DNA of 64,000 bases, from contig JASXTE010000016.1 in assembly GCA_030280995.1 (NCBI GenBank), positions 22,625,501 to 22,689,500 on the forward strand, in the 5' to 3' direction. A program made the translations under genes and the position numbers. The first letter of the stretch is position 1, and every line of letters begins with the position of its first letter. The notes beneath the pieces were generated by a model. It made no database searches. It was not told the origin of the DNA and saw only the letters and a list, made by a program, of their open reading frames with translations. The stretch comes from Hemileia vastatrix. Taxonomy: Eukaryota > Basidiomycota > Pucciniomycetes > Pucciniales > Zaghouaniaceae. Of this stretch, positions 10,885-23,090 are shown in pieces.

Positions 10885-12100
10885 TATCCTTAAGCCCATT
10901 TTCACCATATTTTTCTCCATTTCCTATTTTCCTATCCAGGTTATTCTTTTTCATCCTAATTTTAAAATTTTGAAGATTATTCATTCCAAATTCACTGCTT
11001 CTAGTGACCAAGCCTGTGATTATTTCTCCTTCACCCATCAAGAGTGCACCTTCACCTATAAACAGAAAAGATACACCTACAAAAGGGCCTGTTTCAACTG
11101 CTTTGAGAAGTGGAGAAAATGCTCTGGCCTTAAATATGGCTCATTCCCTCTTCCTGCTACCAGCTTTGCCTCCCATTACAAGCCATCTACTCCTTCTCAA
11201 AAATAATACATCTCTAAAAATCCTACTCCTTTCACACCATCTGCCTTTTTAATATTCCTTTTGACTCTGAGTCTCTGGGTCCACCTCCTTCTGCTCTTTA
11301 TGCTGCTCCTTCTCTCCAATCAAGACTCTATTCTGTAATACCTAAAGCTCCCACTGCTCCAAAAGAGATGTTGAATCCTCCTAAATCAGTTCTGGATGTT
11401 TCTCCTTCTTCATTCTCTGCACCTTCTATAACACAGCATATTTCTCCTCAACCTAAATTTAGCAGCACTCATTGTCCTTCCTCATCATCAAGAAGACCCA
11501 GATCTCTTAGTACTCCAATAATTTTCCATAAGAAAAGAAGTATTTCAACAGTTAATGGATCTCCAATCCCTGCTCCTTCCAGAGAAATCCTTACCTTCCT
11601 AAAACCACCTTCATATCTCAAAATTCAAAATCCATACTCTTCCCTTGGAGAAAAATTTCTACAAAGCCTCTACAAAGCCTGCTTTTAAATCTTGAGATTG
11701 ACACAGTTGACTCTAGTAAGCAATTAATATTTTATTTCTTCTTATAGTCATTCTCTTGATTTTTTATTGATTACCTGATCTAGATTCTTCTGGATCCTGT
11801 TATTCTCCATCCACTTATTTTATCTCTGATCCAGAACCCACTTCTACTATGGTGAAGTTTAATGAGGTTTCTCAACAGCTTTATTCTGTTTTCAACCTTA
11901 AATTGGCCAATTACAAAGATTATCTGCCAAAAGATTGTGCAGAAGTATTCTCCAGAGAGAAAGTTTTGAAATGTCACTTTAAATTAGCCACTTGGCTGGA
12001 CCATAAAAAATGTTTTCAATTTGAAGAAATTGAAATATTTCATAGAGCCTCTCCTGAAACCTTCACTGTGCCATCTGCTTTAAAAGAGAAACTTCCTTAA
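10885..12100 (+). pseudogene. Antisense Zn2Cys6-like reading frame of G3
   Basis: It lies opposite to G3, between pol and the missing 3' LTR. A cysteine cluster at 11015-11122 reads A-C-D-Y-F-(6)-C, fourteen residues, then A-C-F-N-C-F-E-K-W-R-K-C. With the second Cys changed to Phe this fits C-X2-C-X6-C-X14-C-X2-C-X6-C. A P-L-P block follows, then Ser/Pro-rich frames (11368-11688) and an 83-codon frame (11849-12100) holding K-C-H-F-K-L-A-T-W-L. Frameshifts separate the parts and introns are possible. The solo LTR at 9704-10879 sits immediately upstream and probably removed the start. The spacing resembles fungal zinc-cluster DNA-binding domains. Function is unknown. G4 and G6 have counterparts. 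Confidence 0.5.
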
Positions 12101-13046
12101 TTCTTCAGGCCCCTGCTATAAATTTAGAAGAAGCTAAAAAAACTATATATATAAATTCCTTAAACAACATACTACTTTTTTTTGAGTTATTAATATTTAT
12201 GAATTTTATGAATTTGAAAATAAAAATCTATGTGTATATAAATATAAAATGTCGTAAACTTTTTTTTTAAAAATTAAAATTAAATATATTTAAAAGATGC
12301 CCCCTAGCCATTTGATAAGCCGTACCCCTGACATCGTACCCACATCAAAGTGCACCTTGATGTGGAATACACATGAAGAGAAATTAAAACTAAACATAAA
12401 TGAGTTTTGAAAAATTTGAAAACATAATAGCAATAAATAAAAATTATCACTGGGTGGGCTCTCTCCAATTTGAAAAATGATTGGAGACCACCAGTGATCA
12501 TTATCTCTGAAACAATTATTTTTAATAAATTTAAAATAAAAATAAAATAACATAAAATTCTAAAATATAAATTAAAAAGTAAAATTTCATAAATCAAAAA
12601 AAAAACATAACATAAAAAAATCCTTGAATCCAGCTTCAAATGAGCCTAATTGCTTGATGTTGTGTTGTTCCAGTTTATAGTCTTAGTGGAATACCTATAT
12701 AACAAAAACAAAGCCAGGATTCAACTAGAAACAGGAAAACTATGGTAACAAAAATGATGGGGTAATTGTGTATAGAGCATCCAGTGCATCAATTACCTCC
12801 AAACTTACCAACATTAAATTCAGAAGGTTCCCCTATGAAAACTTCTACCAAAAATAACTACATTCCAACACAATTCTTCACCATAAACTTTTAAAATTCA
12901 AATTTAATGATCAGTAATTTTAATTATAGTTTAATTTTATACTCTCTTTCAGAGTAATTCTTCTTTAAACAATGATAAAGTAGTTTATCCTCATTTTGGA
13001 GGATATCTTCACACACAATGGTAGGTAGTTTTTGCTCATTTTGGAG
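12101..13046 (-). ncRNA. Structured 3' noncoding region of G3 (conserved stem-loops)
   Basis: 12101-12290 is AT-rich without visible features. From 12298 to 13046 stand blocks shared with G4 and G5: a CCACATC-type stem (12339-12366), an ATCACTG/CAGTGAT stem (12446-12498), and GGGGTAATTG/CAATTAC (12759-12797). In the last, the C-G pair of the G5 stem has become T-A. Copies of the 22-nt motif are at 12668 and 12985. These would be transcribed in the 3' part of the G3 RNA. No reading frame is conserved across copies, so a role as RNA structure is inferred. Confidence 0.5.
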
Positions 13047-14741
13047 TTACACTTTGGCACACCTAGTGCCCCTAGGATAGTACCACTTGACTTGAGCAGC
13101 AGCTACCCTCTTTTTAAAAAAAACTCCATCCAACTTTTCTAACACATATGAACCACCAGATACTTGTTCTCTAACTCTGTATGGTCCATTCCACTTATCT
13201 GCAAACATTCTTCCCCACTTACTTTCCAAACTCCTATTATATACCAAGACCCTATCTCCAATTTGCAATGGATTCCTGAACCTATGAGCCAACCTCTTAT
13301 CCCAATATCTGTCTGACTGATTTCTAATATTCATCTTTTTTGAATATGCCTTTTCTAGAGTTTCTTCTTTCTTTTCTAACTTAACTATTCTTGCACATAA
13401 TAATTCTTCAGTAGTTTTGACCATGTCCCAATTTACTCCAAGATATGATTCAGCCTATGAATCAACTGGTAAAACCACTTTCTGTCCAAAAACTAGCTTT
13501 TATAGTGAATATCTAGTTGTCTTTTTGGAAGTGATTCTGTCAACCAATAAAAATAATGGTAAATAGTGCCTCCATTTTTTAGCACTTGCTCCACAAATTT
13601 TAACTAAAGCATCCTTGATAACTTGATACCCTCTTTCTACTATTCCTTCAGCTTGGGGATAATATGGAATTGATACACTAACCTTTGATCCAAATTTTGG
13701 TATAGCCTCTCTAAGCTCTGTCCCAAATTCAGGACCTCCATCAACCACTACAAAATTTATCACTTCATACCTATATACCCAATTTTTCATCAAAAAATCC
13801 ACCACATTCCTAGAATTCAAATTAATCATAGGGGCTTCCTATACCCAACCAGATAAATCATCTCTGGCTACAATCAAATATTTATATCTCTTCTCCTTAA
13901 TATGAACAGCATCTAAAATAACCCTACCAAAAAGAGTATTTTCACCAGCTGCATGTCCATGTTCTTTTGGCTTTAAATAACTTCTCCTTTGGAATTCTTC
14001 ACCTGACTGAACCCATTTTTTAACAGTCAGCTTCATACTAGGCCACCAAAATCTTTCAGCAATTTGTCTATAAGTTTCATCAACTCCTCTATGCCCAAGA
14101 TCTTCATGCAGTGATTTCATAATCAATTCTTGCCCTTTCTTTTGAGTAATAAATAATTGAGGATTTGGATACCTCCTCCTCATTAATCTTCTTCCAGAGA
14201 GATAAAATTCTGGTGACTTCCTTTTGATAGCTACCCATTCATCATTATGACTTTTTTCTGTCCTTTCTTATATTAATAAATATTTAACCATTTTTTAATA
14301 AAATCCAACCTGTCCCCAGACATCATCTTTAAAATACATGAATATTATATCTAAAGGCACTTCCCTATCTCATAAATCACCTTCACATGAATGAGCCAGT
14401 AACTTTAAATCTTGACTTTGCTTTTTATCATAAAATATTTTTGAATTTTTCATTTTTGAACCTTCCAACCTTTTAGCAACTACAATTTCTTCTTTCCCTT
14501 TTTTACCCTTTTCAGCATCATCATCTTCATCTTAGTCCAACCTCCTTTTAACCAAATTTATATAAACACGCAACCTCACTTTAACTAAATTTTCTAAAAC
14601 TCCAACATGTACACCATTCACCAAATTTTTACTATCCCACTCTATTTTACCATCCTCATCCATATACACAATATCTCCAACCTCTTTTTTACCAAATTTA
14701 TCTACACCATCATCAAACTCCTTAAGCACATAATTTATCAT
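13047..14741 (-). pseudogene. Integrase of gypsy G3
   Basis: Reading down the minus strand: the zinc-binding N-terminus (L-H-E-D-L-G-H-R-G-V-D-E-T-Y then F-W-W-P-S-M-K, near 14090) has lost both Cys of its C-E-E-C pair (now G-E-E-F). The catalytic core has L-D-A-V-H-I, V-V-D-G-G-P-E-F near 13740 and Y-P-Q-A-E-G-I-V-E-R near 13650, giving the D, D, E triad. The C-terminal part (13047-13424, W-N-G-P-Y-R-V-R, G-G-S-Y-V-L-E) ends with P-R-G-T. There is no chromodomain. Stops and shifts separate the parts. The protein would insert the DNA copy in the host genome; here it is inactive. Confidence 0.82.
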
Positions 14742-14837
14742 ATTTTTATTATATTACAGTTTATACTCATGGTGGAGGTCCTTATTATTCAGTTTATCTT
14801 CATTCTGGAGGAAATTGTCATCTCTATCCACAGATAT

Positions 14838-16480
14838 TTATTCTGCCAGTTTAAACTCATGGGGGAAGTAAAGAAAGTGTATAGCAACTTTTTTACTGGC
14901 CCTTATCACAAGTATATCTTCATCAAATTTCTCTGAGTCAGAATCCTCTTTTGTAGGTGGTCTTCTAGATAGTCCACCAGGCATAGTAAACATCTTTCCA
15001 GGATTGTGCACCAAATCAAAAGAAAAATGTTGAATAAAAGGTACCCATTTATTCATAGGTGCATTTGGTAAACTAGGGGAATTGATCATTTGAATCAAAG
15101 ATTTTGCATCAACTTTCAATTCGAAGTGTTTTCCCCATAATATATTTTGAAGTTTCTTTAAGATTTTAGCCACACCACAAAGTTCCAATTTTGGTTGAGA
15201 ATATCTTAATTCCATCTCAGTAAAAACCACTGACTCATACCTAACTGGTTTATTATAACCAGCTTTATCCATTTGAGACAGAACCACACCAGTAGCAATC
15301 TGACTTGAATCCACTTCCAAATAAGTCTGGCCTGCATCTTTCCCATAATATAACTTATGCAAGATAATATCTTCCCCAACTACTTTTTTTAACCTAACAA
15401 AAGCCTCTTCAGACTCTTCATCCCACTTCCAGTCATAATCTTTCCTATTCAATTGTCTCAAAGAAGCAGACAATGAAGAAAAGTCCTTGATAATCATTCT
15501 AACATAAACACATATGCCTAAAAACCCTCTGACCTCAGTTGTATTCTTGGGTCTTGGCCAGGACTGAATTTAATTTACTTTCTTCTTTGAAATAATCCTA
15601 TCCTCCATACATACCACATGACCTAATATTTCCAAAGCTGGAACACAACAAGAAAAATTGGAACCTGATATTATTAAACCAGCCCTTTAATCCTAAATAA
15701 AATCCTCTCTAAAATAACAGTGTATTCCTTGATAAATTTTCTTATTACTGGATTCTCTATCAGCACTTCATTACCATAATCTGTTGAAGGTCCTTTTATT
15801 TCACCATCATCAATAAATATACCAGCATATTGTGGAATTTTGTCTTGTAAAATCTATTCCATCTTAGCTTGATAAATGGCAACTGAATTTGTTGCTCCTT
15901 GAGGTAATCTTGTAAGCTGTAATTCTCTAAGTGGCTTATCAAAGGTTGTGAGAGGTCTAGAGTCTGTATGAAACTCTCATTCATGATATCCCCCCTTATA
16001 TCTTCTAAAACATAACACACTCCCTGCAAAAAATCTCTACAAAATACTCCAGACTAGGTGGTATTCCTGCATCTTTTATTGTAACCCTATTTAGTTCTCT
16101 TAGATCATGAACTACCCTAAGCTTACCATTAGGTTTTTTAATACAGAATACTGGACTTGAATAACTTGATGATTATTTTTCATATAATCCAGTTTTAATT
16201 CTTTCTCTAATGACTTCAATACAATTTTCTTTCAAAGAAGTGGGTATTGAAATTGGTTTCTGTTGCCATAGTTTATGGAAAACAACTAGAATCTTGTATA
16301 ACTCCCCATAAGAATGCTTTAACACACCTTTCTACTCTTCTAAAAATTCAATGGCCTTCTCCCTCTTAACCATTAAATCCAACAACAACCTTTTTTCTTT
16401 ACCTGACAGCCATCCTTCAGGTCTGAAATTAACAACCTCTAATCTCTTGAAAGTGATCCTAGAAGTTTCAGATAATTCAT
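14838..16480 (-). pseudogene. Reverse transcriptase-RNase H of gypsy G3
   Basis: RNase H and connection lie in the open frame 15497-14838 (F-S-S-L-S-A-S-L-R-Q-L, Y-L-E-V-D-S-S-Q-I-A-T-G, S-P-S-L-P-N-A-P-M). RT lies at about 16330-15560, in pieces, with the catalytic F-I-D-D-G-E-I-K-G-P-S-T-D intact near 15805. Many stops interrupt it. Three copies of the 22-nt motif (14757, 14793, 14850, read as rearranged CAGTTTATACTCATG) sit in the RNase H-integrase linker, where G2 and G4 encode them as L-P-H-E-x-K-L. It belongs to the same family as G2 and G4, more diverged. Confidence 0.82.
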
Positions 16481-17076
16481 GTGTGTTCTTGACTAAAAGA
16501 CAGTCATATGGACCTCTTTATTAATTTGGCTATCTCAAAGGTGGATTTAATTCAGCTAGCATAGGTTCATTAATAAGACTAATTTTATTTGATGCTTTTT
16601 ACATTTTGCTTTGCCAATGTCCACTTTTACTTGAGATACTTGATCCATTATAGTTTTTCCATTATACAATTTTTCATGAAAATTTTCTTCATATTCAGAT
16701 CCAGAATCAGAAAATGAGTAAATTGAAAGAAAATTTTTTTTTCAAAATTTTCAATTTTTATCACTACTAACCCCTTTTCCTTTGTCTTATTTATCATATA
16801 ATTTTCCAACACCTTTTTCCCTTAAATCTTCCACCATAAAATCACCAAAAAATAAAGGTGGCAGTTTAACATCTAGCTGGAGGAAAGAAATAGAATCATC
16901 ACAAAAAATATTTTTTGTGAATAAATTATACTAAGCTTTTTTCATTAATTTTGATGTGATAATTGCAGTTTATCCTCATGCTGGAGGCCATAAAATAATT
17001 CACCACTAACATTACCATAATTAACCAAATTCCCTTTCCAAATTTTATCCAAAATAATACATCCCATTTTTTTGTT
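16481..17076 (-). pseudogene. Pol linker remnant of G3; gag and protease deleted
   Basis: 16500-16660 matches the end of the pol linker (N-E-P-x-x-x-x-L-N-P-P-L before RT), and 16960-16985 holds a 22-nt motif copy. The LTR end follows at 17077. Only ~500 bases separate RT from the LTR, where G2 and G4 have ~4.5 kb of gag, protease and linker. The primer-binding site is largely lost (an A-run then ATGGGATG remains). This is an internally deleted copy. Confidence 0.6.
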
Positions 17077-18713
17077 GTAGACAATCCTATATTACTAGCT
17101 ATAAGCCTTGACCAATGGATTTGGAGAAAAACCAGAGAGAAAATCCCCTGTCCCTTTAGAAAAATAAAGTGAGATTTACCTGCTAAAGTAATTTGAGCCT
17201 TGTTTGCTAAAACCCTTTTCCAACACAATTGAATGCTTGATCAGCCAAGAAAGTACTCACCAGAAAGACTACCAGATCAAAGAGCTGAAATTTAGACCAA
17301 TTTCCATACCAGAGAAAGCAATTATATATGATTTAGGTTGCAAAGCCACACCAGAGACAGCAATAATACTTGATATGGCTTGAAAGACTGTACCAGGGAA
17401 AAAGTGACAAGAATTGAGGTCAAGTAAGAACTAACCTTTTCACAACCCAGCCAAAAGATGCCAAAAACACACACAAAAGAGTGAAGCACAGAGATTCCAG
17501 GTATACCAGATGGCTAATGATAAACTAGAATTTCCTTAAACTTGCTTACATATCTCAAGCACAGACCACCCTGGCTTTTTCCCAGCCAAATCCAACGCTC
17601 TCACCTTTCTACATGCATAAAAACGCCTCTAGAGGCTTTCACACATGCAGGCAGGTGGGCTGCCCAGTGGCCGTGTGGTCTTCCAACATTGGCAGAGGCC
17701 TTTGTTAGTCTGTTTGGCATTGTTTTGGTATGTCTTAATTGGAAGTGGTTGAACAATTGGGTCTTTTTCTGGTTTTATTCAGTGAATATTGGGAATACGG
17801 GTATGTGGGTACTACCATTGTATATCCCCAGTTTTTCTCTATATTTTATGTTTTGATGACATTTTTCATATTCTAAGTTTTAAGTGGTCATTTCCTCATT
17901 TTTCATTTCTAAAAGATAGCTGTCTAATTTTGTTTTTTGTGTTTTACGGGCTAACCTTAATTCTTAGGTTTAAGTTCTTAGTACCATTAGGTAGAGCTAA
18001 TTTGGCTCTATATTTTATGTATCAATGTTGTTATAACTTACTTTTGTGGTTAAAGGGTTTTAGTTGTTGTGGTGGATTTTTCCAAGTATTTTGGGCTTTT
18101 TTGGAGGTTTTTGGTGGTTTTCTGGCTTCAGGGTGGTCCTGCCACTTCTAGGAGGGCCTCCCAATGTCAGGTGGACTTCCTGCCTTGGTGCTAGAAGGCT
18201 GGGAAGCGTTTCTAGAGGGCTTTAATGCAATTTGGCTGTCAAAAGCGCCAAATTTGTTGCTGTGCATGGGCTTTTTAGATGGTGGTCTGTGTGTACATAC
18301 TGAATAAGACAGTTTGGGGAAACTTTAATTATCATAAAACCATATGGAGGTGATATAATTGTTTCCCACTCAGTTTACACTGGTTTTTGGCCACAATTGG
18401 CTGTGTTTGTTGCAAGGTTAGCTCTTCATTTAACTCAACTATGGCAACTGGTTTCTCTGGTGTAGCTCATAACAACAGTAACTACATGTTTAAGCAAGCT
18501 ACACACACATAACACCTACCAAAATGATGAGAAAAGAAAGAACATAAAGCTGAGACATAATAAGTGACCCTTACTAAAGCCTACAAAAACATAACTAAAA
18601 ATCTAAAAACTAACAAAAGACCAATAAACAACATCATAACACCAACTATACCCTAAATGCCAAATACCTACAAATACACACTCCAAAGGCCTACCCAGCT
18701 CTAAAACACCACA
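17077..18713 (-). repeat. Type-b LTR shared by G3 (5') and G4 (3'), split by another LTR
   Basis: The minus strand starts TGTGGTGTTTTAG at 18713, next to the polypurine tract ATTGGAGGGAGGA (18726-18714), and matches the U3 of the G5 LTR down to 18464. The rest, 17673-17077, matches the second half of the G5 LTR and ends GGATTGTCTAC. Between them is an opposite-strand type-a LTR fragment. G4 therefore ends, and G3 begins, in one LTR: a head-to-tail array of two internal regions. Confidence 0.65.
17674..18463 (+). repeat. Truncated type-a LTR inside the shared LTR
   Basis: It begins TGTGGTCTTCCAACATTGGC and follows the G2 LTR (1594 onward) to about the block GCAACTGTTTTCTCTG, lacking the last ~325 bases. 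It is in the opposite orientation to the LTR around it. No clear 5-bp duplication is visible, so a rearrangement is as likely as a simple insertion followed by deletion. Confidence 0.75.
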
Positions 18714-20039
18714 TCCTCCCTCCAATCAAGAATTTTCACATTCTTCATCCAATAATAATTATGTTCAAATGCCTCTCCAGACCTGTCTCTGACCTGGTCC
18801 CTTTTCAGTACTGCATTGACAACAGCATCATCTGTCCAATTACTGAACCTCTTCACATCTACAGGACTTCTTGAGATGCCTTCCACTCCATAGAGAAACT
18901 ATGCCACAGACCTGGCCCATTATCCTCCCATTCAGCTTCTTACTACACTCAGTCTGGCCCATCCTCTTCCACCATAAGATCCAGACCCTTCATTGTCATT
19001 TAAAGAATAATCAACAAAATTAATTCATCCAGAAGAAAGCCTGTAAATACAACAACCTCTTCTTCCCCTCATCAACCTAATTCACCAGAAGGTAAGATTC
19101 CATCACTCCATACCAAACTAGACTGACCATTTCCTTCAGCCTCTCTTCCACCAGTCATTGATGAGGATGGGAATGTAGGGACCATTTAAACACCACCCCC
19201 AAATACAATACCCATTGTAAAAGAAAAATTCTAACATCACTCACAAAAATACAAAAAAATTCTCCTTTCTTACTTCCAATCAACTCCTTCCAAAAACCAA
19301 TAAGACATTGATAAGAGAAAGAACCTCATCCAAAAATTCAAGACCAACTCAAAAAATTTTGCCACCTCTCTTGATACCCTTCTGTAATTCTACTAGCAAT
19401 TGAGCTTGATTTAGAAAAGAAAATATGACAACACCCTCTGTAGGATGTATCCACCAAACAACCTTCAGTTTTAAGTCATAGGGAACCATTCTCATTTTAT
19501 AGTCTTGTGAGACTCAAAAACACTCAGTTTATAATCTAGGGGGACTCAAAACCTATATCATAAACCCAGAACCAGAGATAAACCACATTAAGACATAGAG
19601 AAAAAACTAACACTCTGGGTTAATTATGAATAGAGCTTCCAGCCCATCAATTACCCCCAAACTTGCCTTTGATAATTTCAGAGGCTCACCCTGTGGATAC
19701 CCTGTGCCAATATTCAAAACCAACACCCAAAAACAACACCCATTCTTCAGTTTATAGTCTTAAGGGGCTAGAAAATCCTCAGCTAATAGTCTTGGTGGAC
19801 TGAAAAATCCTCAGTTTATAGTCTTGGGGGACTAAAAAATCCTTGGTTTATAGTCATGGGGGACTGAAAAATCCTCATTTTAGAGTCTTGGGGGACTGTA
19901 GAACCAGTTTTAAGTTTAAATTCTTGATGTACTGATTCATATTTCAGTTTAGAGTCTTGATGGACTAATGCATATTTACCCACTTTCCACTTGCTGAACT
20001 TTAACATCCACTTCATCTTCTAACCATCACTGATAAAAA
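18714..20039 (-). repeat. Distal 3' noncoding region of G4 with motif array
   Basis: The polypurine tract is at 18714-18726. 18730-19200 is weakly open on the plus strand (Ser/Pro-rich, S-L-P-P-V-I-D-E-D-G-N-V) with several stops, perhaps an eroded exon of the antisense frame. From 19465 to 19965 at least eight copies of the 22-nt motif (plus strand CAGTTTATAGTCTTGGGGGA and variants) follow one another, and one stem-loop (GGGTTAATT / AATTACCCC) lies at 19617-19657. The layout mirrors G5 47228-48143. Confidence 0.55.
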
Positions 20040-21620
20040 AACTTTTCATATCTCTTTCTCTTTATCATTGTTACTCCACCACAGATCATTTCAAACCTTT
20101 AATCATCTGCTTTTGACCCTTCAACCCTTACTTGATTCACTGCTCCTAAAGAATATGCTTGTAAGCAGTGCATTCACATGTTCAGACCCTGCACATTCAC
20201 TTTTCCAACTCCAGAGGCCAAAATAAACAACAAAGCTTCTGAATCGTGAAAATTAAAGAAGAAAAGATGTGATAGAGATCCTAATTATCCTTTACCTCTT
20301 CTTCCACCTTCTCACAAATATATCTCCAGATCCCCTACCAGATCTCAAAATATAGGTCCTGCTTCTTCTTCTTTGTCTTTGGTTTCTTCCAGAAGATCCA
20401 GGAGATCCATCCTCAGAACTCTCTTTAAACTTTCACCTCTATATTCCCAAAAATCTGCTTTGATCTCTTCAAATTGCACTCCAAGTCTGCTAGACTGTGT
20501 CCAGGCAAGCTTCCCACCTTACTAGGAAGCAAAAATCAGGCTCAAAACCTTCAAAAACAACCAGAAAACAAAGAAAATTCTCCAAATAACAACCAAACTT
20601 CTGCACAAGAACCTCCTTGTGCTCCCAGAGAAATATAAGCAAACTTTTCAAGGTTAAAAAACACCGAAAATTCCCAAACGTCAAGAAGACATGCCAGAGA
20701 TCCCCAAGAACTAATAAGAGCTCCCAAAACTTCTCAACAACCAAAATCACCTTCTCCATCTAGGTGAAAAAACTACACCTCCCCTGTGCCTGCCAACTAC
20801 ACCTCTGACATTTTCTTCTCTTCAAGTGATTCATCCAGAAGACAAAAGTCAGCCCCCAGATCAGCTTCACCTGCCCCATCCTCCAACAACATTGGTTCCC
20901 CAGTACAAGAAACTAATCCAACAGAGAAGGATAACAATAACAACAAAAATTCTCCTTCTCTAGTTGGCCCCAGAAAGAGTGCCATCCTAGTTCACCTTCT
21001 CAGCACCAACTGGAGAAGAGAATGATAACACATATTTATCTCTGGCTGACCCTCCGACCACACATCTTTCCAAAACTTCAGGAGTCTGAAATCTTACAAC
21101 ATATAATTTTGAAGAGCTTCCTAAATTTTAGTACCATAATCTTTCATCCAATTTCATCAAAAACAAGGTAACTTCTGAAAAAAATTCTTCTTGTTTAGAT
21201 GGCACCCCTCATCCTGAGACTAATATTGGAGTTGACCAACCCCTTGAAACTATGCCAACTCCATATTATACTGATATGAAACAGAACATAAGAATAATGA
21301 GTTCAAAAATGCTGAAGGCAATTGCTCTTGATGGACCATTGAATGAGATTGAAAGAAACCTGAGAAGGCAACTTCTGGAAAACCACTGGAAGATGTCAAG
21401 AATATTTAGCACAACTTCCACCATTCCATCCCAGCCTCCTCTACTTCATCCCAAACACTACCTTCCAAACCAGTCCCAGACCATTACAACCCCTACAATC
21501 TTTCCAGAAAACTACATCACAAGGAACACAGAAACTCCTCCAATCCCAACAAAAAAAAGAAACACCAACATGTCCCAGAGTAACCTCCAGAAGCTTAATA
21601 CTCCAGAGATTAAATTATAG
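20040..21620 (+). pseudogene. Antisense Zn2Cys6-like reading frame of G4
   Basis: It is antisense to G4 between pol and the 3' LTR. The cluster at 20159-20271 reads A-C-K-Q-C-I-H-M-F-R-P-C, fifteen residues, then S-E-S-stop-K-L-K-K-K-R-C. The Ser is TCT (one base from TGT) and the stop is TGA (one base from TGT), so the ancestral spacing C-X2-C-X6-C-X15-C-X2-C-X6-C is still legible. A P-L-P block and a Ser/Arg-rich stretch (S-S-R-R-S-R-R-S) follow, as in the G3 copy. Later open pieces are 20786-21025 (low-complexity, Ser/Asn/Pro) and 21252-21617 (R-N-L-R-R-Q-L-L-E-N-H-W-K). Frameshifts and perhaps introns separate them. Role unknown; a DNA-binding or RNA-binding zinc cluster is inferred from spacing only. 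Confidence 0.5.
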
Positions 21621-21711
21621 AAAAAAAGAAAATAATATAAATTAATAAATAGAGAAAACAATTAAAGATAAAAAACAATTAATAATTAGCAGTTGAAAAG
21701 ATATTTTTACT

Positions 21712-23090
21712 TTTTTATTTATATTTATATTTATATTTATATTTATATTTATATTTATATTTATATTTATATTTATATTTATATTTATATTTATATTTAT
21801 ATTTATATTTATATTTATATTTATATTTATATTTATATTTATATTTATATTTATATTTATATTTATATTTATATTTATATTTATATTTATATTTATATTT
21901 ATATTTATATTTATATTTATATTTATATTTATATTTATATTTATATTTATATTTATATTTATATTTATATTTATATTTATATTTATATTTATATTTATAT
22001 TTATATTTATATTTATATTTATATTTATATTTATATTTATATTTATATTTATATTTATATTTATATTTATATTTATATTTATATTTATATTTATATTTAT
22101 ATTTATATTTATATTTATATTTATATTTATATTTATATTTATATTTATATTTATATTTATATTTATATTTATATTTATATTTATATTTATATTTATATTT
22201 ATATTTATATTTATATTTATATTTATATTTATATTTATATTTATATTTATATTTATATTTATATTTATATTTATATTTATATTTATATTTATATTTATAT
22301 TTATATTTATATTTATATTTATATTTATATTTATATTTATATTTATATTTATATTTATATTTTTATTTAAATTTTAATTTTAATTTTAATTTTAATTTAT
22401 TTTTATTTTTATTTTTATTTTTATTTTTATTTTTATTTTTATTTTTATTTTTATTTTTATTTTTATTTTTATTTTTATTTTTATTTTTATTTTTATTTTT
22501 ATTTTTATTTTTATTTTTATTTTTATTTTTATTTTTATTTTTATTTTTATTTTTATTTTTATTTTTATTTTTATTTTTATTTTTATTTTTATTTTTATTT
22601 TTATTTTTATTTTTATTTTTATTTTTATTTTTATTTTTATTTTTATTTTTATTTTTATTTTTATTTTTATTTTTATTTTTATTTTTATTTTTATTTTTAT
22701 TTTTATTTTTATTTTTATTTTTATTTTTATTTTTATTTTTATTTTTATTTTTATTTTTATTTTTATTTTTATTTTTATTTTTATTTTTATTTTTATTTTT
22801 ATTTTTATTTTTATTTTTATTTTTATTTTTATTTTTATTTTTATTTTTATTTTTATTTTTATTTTTATTTTTATTTTTATTTTTATTTTTATTTTTATTT
22901 TTATTTTTATTTTTATTTTTATTTTTATTTTTATTTTTATTTTTATTTTTATTTTTATTTTTATTTTTATTTTTATTTTTATTTTTATTTTTATTTTTAT
23001 TTTTATTTTTATTTTTATTTTTATTTTTATTTTTATTTTTATTTTTATTTTTATTTTTATTTTTATTTTTTATTTTTTATTTTTTATTTT
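21712..23090. repeat. 1.4 kb perfect hexanucleotide microsatellite, two adjoining blocks
   Basis: About 107 copies of ATATTT run from ~21716 to 22362 without a single deviation. A short ATTTTA-type bridge (22363-22398) follows, then about 112 copies of ATTTTT to ~23070, ending in a few 7-mers. The two units differ by one base. Open frames across it (alternating Ile-Tyr) are artefacts. It lies in the 3' noncoding region of G4. The length in the assembly may differ from the genome. Confidence 0.97.

Noticed and set aside
21693..22370. 225-codon open frame of alternating Ile and Tyr
   Set aside because: It is a translation of the ATATTT microsatellite and has no coding signal.
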